Origin: Candidatus Aenigmarchaeota archaeon CG_4_9_14_3_um_filter_37_18
GTDB lineage: Archaea; Aenigmatarchaeota; Aenigmatarchaeia; CG10238-14
Length of the DNA: 21,014 nucleotides
Direction: 5' to 3'
Assembly (NCBI GenBank): GCA_002789635.1
Contig: PFTQ01000042.1
Coordinates: 1 to 21,014 of the forward strand
Made by a program: the position numbers and the translations under genes. The notes under the pieces were generated by a model. That model was not told where the DNA came from, ran no database searches, and worked only from the letters and a program-made list of their open reading frames with translations. Shown here piece after piece: positions 20,461 to 21,014 of this stretch; the first letter of the stretch is position 1; every line of letters starts with the position of its first letter.

Positions 20461-21014
20461 ATGGCGAAAAAACTCAAAGGAAAGGAATGGTATAAGCTTT
20501 TAGCGCCTGATATCTTTGGCAAGAAGCTCCTCGGGGAGACGCCAGTCGGCGATCCGGAGTACTTGAAAAACCGCGTGGTTTCAGCTTCACTCATTACTTT
20601 GATGAACGACCCGAGCAAATACTATTTCAAATTCAATTTCAAGGTAACAGATGTCAAGGAAAAATCTGCATTAACAGAATTCTGGGGGTTTGAATGCCTC
20701 AGGGATTATATTTCAAGAATGGTCAGGCACGGCGTCTTAAGGATAGATAATGTAGCTGACATCTCAACAAATGATGGAACGAAATTAAGGGTGAAAACCC
20801 TCACTTTGACAAGCAAAAAAGCAAAGAAAGAAGTTGAATTGGCTTTAAGGAAGTTTATTAAAGAAAAACTAGAGGAAAAAATTTCAAAGATGAGCCTGGA
20901 AAACTTCATTCAAGGCGTCTTGGACGATTCTATAAAAAGGTCTATTATTTCTGAAGGAAGCAAGATTTATCCTATCTACAATTTTGAGATGAGAAAGGTT
21001 GAAAGGCTTGGGTA
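20461..21014 (+). CDS. rps3ae: Ribosomal protein eS1 (S3Ae), 3' partial
   Basis: The frame stays open from ATG 20461 to the window edge, giving 184 codons. The protein belongs to the archaeal/eukaryotic small subunit, near the mRNA exit. Visible family marks are K-E-W-Y-K-L-L-A-P-D-I-F-G at the N-terminus (about 9-21), followed by L-G-E-T-P-V-G-D-P. Next is the N-R-V-V segment, and later M-V-R-H-G-V-L-R-I-D. The sequence stops at R-K-V-E-R-L-G. About 15-30 residues are probably missing at the C-terminal end. It follows S15 by 4 nt. Confidence 0.94.
   Translation, partial: MAKKLKGKEWYKLLAPDIFGKKLLGETPVGDPEYLKNRVVSASLITLMNDPSKYYFKFNFKVTDVKEKSALTEFWGFECLRDYISRMVRHGVLRIDNVADISTNDGTKLRVKTLTLTSKKAKKEVELALRKFIKEKLEEKISKMSLENFIQGVLDDSIKRSIISEGSKIYPIYNFEMRKVERLG

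Noticed and set aside
1..21014. CRISPR array, insertion sequence or integrated virus
   Set aside because: No regularly spaced direct repeats, transposase, integrase or terminal inverted repeats were seen; the tRNA genes show no partial 3' duplicates nearby that would mark an attachment site.

Overview
The window is archaeal chromosomal DNA, AT-rich and densely coded. The archaeal signature genes are an HMf-type histone, RPA, RadA, Pelota, an EndA-type tRNA-splicing endonuclease, endonuclease Q, a DUF63 membrane protein and an S15–S3Ae ribosomal pair. Small proteins, lineage-specific secreted proteins and many single-gene units suggest a DPANN-type archaeon (Woesearchaeota/Pacearchaeota-like). 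That placement is inference from general character, not from a marker comparison.

Layout. 1–3612: the 3' part of a very large secreted protein with a gingipain-like (peptidase C25) fold in which both catalytic residues appear lost. 3691–3912: histone with its own promoter, Shine-Dalgarno (SD) site and T-rich terminator. 3987–9508: a tight operon of a small unknown protein, RPA and RadA, with 1-nt gaps between genes. RadA is split by two large LAGLIDADG inteins, which make up about three quarters of its coding length. 9537–11461: a HAD hydrolase and endonuclease Q, so RPA, RadA and EndoQ form a DNA recombination/repair neighbourhood. A tRNA-Val(CAC) gene at 11452–11524 starts inside the last codons of EndoQ. 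11526–13084 (minus): a lipoprotein and a DUF1461 membrane protein. 13121–13894: a divergent DUF63 membrane protein. 13891–14820 (minus): an unusual Nudix protein. 15022–16140 (minus): a membrane-anchored protein with three tandem beta-domains. 16206–17243: Pelota (ribosome rescue), convergent with EndA (17240–17773, minus), whose catalytic lysine is replaced by threonine. 17927–18280 and 19279–19569 (both minus): two unrecognised orphan proteins, separated by tRNA-Phe(GAA) and a family-2 glycosyltransferase. 19755–21014: a small two-TM protein (TTG start), ribosomal protein S15 and the 5' part of S3Ae.

Expression. Two initiation styles coexist. Operon genes and some first genes have SD sites about 5–7 nt before the start. 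Several single genes instead have a TATA-like box about 22–28 nt before the start codon and no SD, as expected of leaderless mRNAs. Two convergent pairs (DUF63/Nudix and Pelota/EndA) end on the same four bases, TTAA, so their stop codons overlap.

No stretch longer than 300 bases lacks a gene. The largest gaps are 14821–15021 (promoter of the Nudix gene, two copies of a weak motif), 19570–19754 (divergent promoters) and 17774–17926 (EndA promoter, otherwise nothing recognised). I saw no CRISPR array, insertion sequence or rRNA.
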